Below, piece by piece: positions 60,740-64,000 of a DNA stretch of 64,000 nt. A program made the position numbers and the translations under genes. The notes under the pieces are model-generated. The model saw only the letters and a program-made list of their open reading frames with translations. It did not search any database and was not told where the DNA came from. This stretch comes from Xiphias gladius (taxonomy: Eukaryota > Chordata > Actinopteri > Istiophoriformes > Xiphiidae), in assembly GCF_016859285.1 (NCBI RefSeq), contig NC_053416.1:469501-533500 (forward strand), in the 5' to 3' direction. Position 1 is the first letter of the stretch, and the number at the start of each line of letters is the position of its first letter.

Positions 60740-61800
60740 GTATCGATTTTTTTCAAACGTACAACCGCTCTAAACTGATCTACCCAAACTGAGCCGGTTC
60801 ACAATTTTGGCTTCGCGAGAGCGGCACTACCCCCAGACTCCTTGTGGTGGCGCTCACCAGATTAATGACGGTCAGATGAACGGTAATAGTAACCAGCAGG
60901 GAAGAAGAAATACGAGCAAAATGGCGAGGAAAAAAAAAAAAAACAAAAAACAGAGATGATCCAGCATCTTTGAAATCAAAAGTCTGGACCCAGTTTGGAT
61001 TTTACACTAACGGGACTAAGGTCATTAAGACTACGTGGTCTGCAAGAACTGTCTCGAAAAATAAAGTTCAAGGGCAACGCACCGGACACATGAGCTCCCA
61101 CCTTGCTCCACATCGTCCTGGCATGACTGAGGGGACGATAAAGAACAGTCCCCCGTGGGCAGAGCGGCCTCAGGAGACACCGGATGATTAATGGAGGGCG
61201 AAGCCTCTTTTTACGTAGCTAAGGGCGACGAGCATTTCTGATTCCACTGAAATCTTTTACAGAAAACACGTTAAATGTACTTGTCAGGCACTCAGGCGAG
61301 TTCACATCAAGGTTCCTAGTGGACGTTTTTGTTTTACCAACCACTTTTTTAGTATTCTGTGGATTTCACACAATTTTCTTCTTTTGCAATGAATACTAGT
61401 CTGAGTTGTTTGTTAAATTCAGTTTGCGTAAAGCACAGATCGGAGTTACTATCACAGATAAGTCAGGAGATGTGATCTTTCTTCACTACAGACGTTTTAA
61501 TCACAGGCGGCTTCTGTCTTTTTCTGCCAAAAAGCCTTTTCCAGGTTCAGTTTTTCCAGAGTCCACTCGTTTCACATTGGTTTTCTTCTGTACGACTGAT
61601 GAACTGTTAACAAAAAATGGTAAATTGTCACTTTTTACCGTTATGTCCTGCTTTCTGAAAAATTCTGTAGTTTTCAAAGACACCGTTTTTCTTCAGTTAC
61701 AGATATTGTGATGTATTGTGTTTTACAGAGTCACCAGTGTTGTGATATGTAACGTTATGGTGGGAAAAAGTATCGTGATAGCATCGTATCGTGATTTGAC
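60740..61800 (+). mobile_element. hAT DNA transposon fossil with BED zinc-finger remnant
   Basis: An ATG at about 60921 starts MARKKKKKQK. In a neighbouring frame 60970-61130 reads KSKVWTQFGFYTNGTKVI, then SARTVSKNKVQGQRTGHMSS and HLAPHRPG. This is the layout of the BED zinc finger of hAT/ZBED transposases (W.FGF, C..C, HL..HHP), with the cysteine pair lost. No catalytic domain follows. The flanks hold GGGTATCGATTTTT (60738) and GTATCGTATCGTGATTTGAC (about 61775), words common near the ends of fish hAT copies. It is a deletion derivative. Confidence 0.65.
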
Positions 61801-61976
61801 CTGTGGCCCCCACCCCGGTTGTTAATCTATTCCCTGGGGCCTAATCCCCAACCTACGTCTAACCTTTACCCTGAAAACCCTCAGTCAGTCTGGACTGAAG
61901 CAGACACGCAAGCAGATTTTCCTCCTTATCTGTTCACTCTCTGCCAAAGAGGACAGACTCAACCTCAGGTGATTCA

Positions 61977-61979
<3 letters not shown>

Positions 61980-62048
<69 letters not shown>
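61980..62048 (+). repeat. GT microsatellite
   Basis: An uninterrupted (TG)n of about 69 bp. Confidence 0.97.
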
Positions 62049-62049
<1 letters not shown>

Positions 62050-62160
62050 TGACAGTTGGCGGTGGCAGCAGTAATCTTCGCCCTGCGGTGCCTTCGCAGA
62101 TGACGCAGACAAAACAACACACACAGTCTGAACTATAACTGACTGATGTCTGGGATTATA

Positions 62161-62190
62161 CGGGGTGGGGGTGGGGGTGGGGGGGGCTGC
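62161..62190 (+). repeat. G-run cluster
   Basis: Four or more runs of G separated by single T (GGGGTGGGGGTGGGGGTGGG) form a strong quadruplex candidate on the plus strand. Confidence 0.9.
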
Positions 62191-62766
62191 AGTCCTCTGA
62201 GTTTAATTTTAGGGGCTCATGGGAAAAAAAACAGAATACCTGTAACTGTCACGAGTCCAGCTGAAGATAATCAGTAAAGCGTCGAGTATTTTCACATTCT
62301 CAACCTCTAAATAACCGTACGCAGCATCAACAGCGAGTCAGCCCGGGAACAAATCCCTTGGAATCCACCTGATGCCGTCACTAACACGAATGATACTAAC
62401 ATTTACTGGTTGAGGCTGAGGGGTTTCAACAAAGGATCAGTCTAAAGGGAAAGGGTCGGGACGCAGAAGCCGCAGCGCTCTCACGGCGTCGCTGCCGTGG
62501 CCACAGACCGTTCGTAGCGGCGGGGACGATCATCACCGAGCTGTTGACAAATCGAAGTCATCGTTGACGGAACGAATGACACGTTCATACGGAGGTAGAC
62601 GTTTCCCAAAAATGTTAAACCCGTGACGCTGGTTTACACGAGGACAGATGGAGTCAAAAGCGTCCCAGACTGAATGCGCAGAGTACGAACACCGGAGGCC
62701 TGTGTGGGTTCGTCTGCGTTATTCGACAAACAAAATGCCGTTCGAGTACAATCATGAAAAGTGAGT
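62191..62766. other. No gene seen
   Basis: Mixed-composition sequence downstream of lcp2 on its strand. No ORF or repeat that I recognise. Confidence 0.45.
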
Positions 62767-62772
62767 TTTATT
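62767..62772 (-). terminator. lcp2: Poly(A) signal (AATAAA on minus strand), lcp2
   Basis: TTTATT on the plus strand, about 440 bp beyond the lcp2 stop codon. No nearer AATAAA was noticed. Confidence 0.5.
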
Positions 62773-63209
62773 TAGCTCGGCTGAAGACCGAGACGGGACG
62801 CTTTCGGCCGTGGACATACATAGTTTGAATGAGGAATATACTCAGCATTTGTCCAACACGATGTACTGAAAGGAGCATCATAAAGAAAATATAATTTAAA
62901 AGCTCTAAAACATTTCTGGGTGGTGGTCTCAAAACTCCGAGAGGTTTATTGTCCCGAGCGCAGAGAGCCATCACAAAACTAGAGGCTGTTTGTGTTTGTA
63001 AATGCAAATGATCTAAAGCAAGCAAATGAAGAGACTTGCAAAAATCTGACATTTTTCCTTCACCATCACAAAAAAACCCTTCTCGCTGCCGCTGGAATAA
63101 GGTTTGCCTTATTCGCTGATAATGTTTGAGGTGGACATCCATCTTAACTCTGCCTGTTGGGTTTCCCCCCGGTTTAGTTCGATGGTTGGTCTGATGCGGT
63201 TTGATCCGG

Positions 63210-63359
63210 TCAGGACCAGTTCTTTCCAGTCATGTAGTATCCAGCTGGGTCAGAGAGGAGACACTGGTTCTGCTGGCCGGAGCACCGGTTCTTGGCGTCA
63301 ATGAGGAGCAGAGGAGACTGGGAGTAATGGCCGATGATTTCACTAACTGACGGGAAACA
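63210..63359 (-). CDS. lcp2: LCP2 (SLP-76), last coding exon: end of SH2 domain
   Basis: After an acceptor (TGTGCGTGCGCAG) the minus strand encodes CFPSVSEIIGHYSQSPLLLI, then DAKNRCSGQQNQCLLSDPAG and YYMTGKNWS, followed by TGA: 49 residues in phase 0. The pattern SV.EII.HY...P..LID.K......QC.L matches the C-terminal third of the SLP-76/BLNK-type SH2 domain. SLP-76 is a cytosolic adaptor that joins antigen-receptor kinases to PLC-gamma, VAV and NCK in T cells, mast cells and platelets. Human LCP2 lies next to FOXI1, which supports the name. The phosphotyrosine-binding Arg and all other exons must lie beyond 64,000. BLNK or CLNK are the alternatives. Confidence 0.75.
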   Translation of the reverse strand, partial: CFPSVSEIIGHYSQSPLLLIDAKNRCSGQQNQCLLSDPAGYYMTGKNWS

Positions 63360-63677
63360 CTGCGCACGCACAGACACACACACACACACACACACCAGTT
63401 AGTACAACTGATTACAGGATTATTTCCTAATTATTTCTGACCAGTCACCAGTCAAATGTTACAGTCAGAGCTGAAGCTTGTTCAGCTGCACTTTCTCTAA
63501 CGTCCACTAGATGCTGCTAAAGAAAACTCTGACTGTGTCCGAACCAGAGACGTTAAAGCTGTAATCGGACCAAATCGTCAAAAGCACCCGTTAATCCTGA
63601 TGCCTGATATTTCCTACACGTCTTTTCGTGATTCGGTCCGGATCGGGTTTTTAGATCAAAGCAGCATAACACTAAAC

Positions 63678-63865
63678 TCAGTTGAGGACAGAGCGATGAC
63701 TGCATCTAAAGATGGACGACGCCTTTCCCCTCTGCTCGCCGTACAAAAATGAAGCCAGACTCTCCCGGATGCGGGCGCTGCCATCTTTTGCTGGTGACGT
63801 TATTGGAGCCTGAGTCTGCCCGCTAGTGACCGGCGGGCCGAACCACAGCATCGAGGACCCGCCCG
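63678..63865 (-). repeat. Dispersed repeat fragment in lcp2 intron
   Basis: The minus strand carries CACCAGCAAAAGATGGCAGC, GAGAGTCTGGCTTCATTTTT and CGTCCATCTTTAGATGCAGT. These resemble a fish repeat whose usual end reads GACGTCCATCTTTATATACA. The 76-codon frame here is not host coding. Confidence 0.5.
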
Positions 63866-64000
63866 ACTCAACCATGAACACACACACGGCTGTGAGTTGT
63901 AATGTCACGCCCCCTTTTTATAGCCTCCAATAACTAATTCAAACCAAACTAATCAGGAAAATGCTCAGTTGAACGCACACAGGCTTGACAACAACTACCT

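Overview
The window is vertebrate nuclear DNA, almost certainly from a ray-finned (teleost) fish. The genes are intron-rich with GT-AG splicing. Long CA/GT, CTC and CTGT microsatellites are frequent. The mobile-element fossils are ones typical of fish: a Tx1-like L1 LINE, L2/Rex-like LINE pieces, Tc1/mariner, PIF/Harbinger, hAT and small MITEs. I saw no CRISPR array, operon, LTR element or endogenous retrovirus.

Layout. 0-11.5 kb: a broken Tx1-like LINE, a CTC satellite, a Tc1/mariner fossil, a 1.5 kb polypurine minisatellite and three tRNA-like SINE heads; no host gene recognised. 11.5-16.5 kb (+): a seven-exon TIM (T-cell immunoglobulin and mucin) receptor. 17-21.3 kb: a C-rich minisatellite, an intact-looking tRNA-Asp(GUC) gene and an internally deleted Harbinger transposon. 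22.3-29.6 kb (+): a second, eight-exon TIM receptor with a conserved tyrosine tail. 30-34 kb: a CTGT array, a long GT array and one unassigned possible terminal exon. 34.7-37.6 kb (+): nhp2, four exons. 38-52 kb: mostly repeats, including a copied scrap of nhp2 exon 4, a decayed minisatellite of about 2.7 kb, a MITE and a LINE 3' piece. 52.4-54.3 kb (-): a two-exon FOXI-class forkhead gene. 55-62 kb: unassigned DNA, one copy of a dispersed repeat, an L2/Rex-like LINE and a hAT fossil. 63.2-63.4 kb (-): the last coding exon of lcp2 (SLP-76), whose other exons lie beyond the right edge.

From memory, the human orthologues (HAVCR/TIM, NHP2, FOXI1, LCP2) all lie on chromosome arm 5q, so the window looks like a conserved, rearranged segment of that linkage group. 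Two themes link genes: immune signalling (TIM receptors at the T-cell or phagocyte surface, SLP-76 as an antigen-receptor adaptor) and housekeeping RNA biology (NHP2 in H/ACA snoRNPs and telomerase; tRNA-Asp). FOXI is a developmental regulator of ectoderm, otic and ionocyte lineages.

Coding exons were assembled by hand from splice sites, reading phase and family similarity. Repeat-family names rest on remembered motifs and were not searched.
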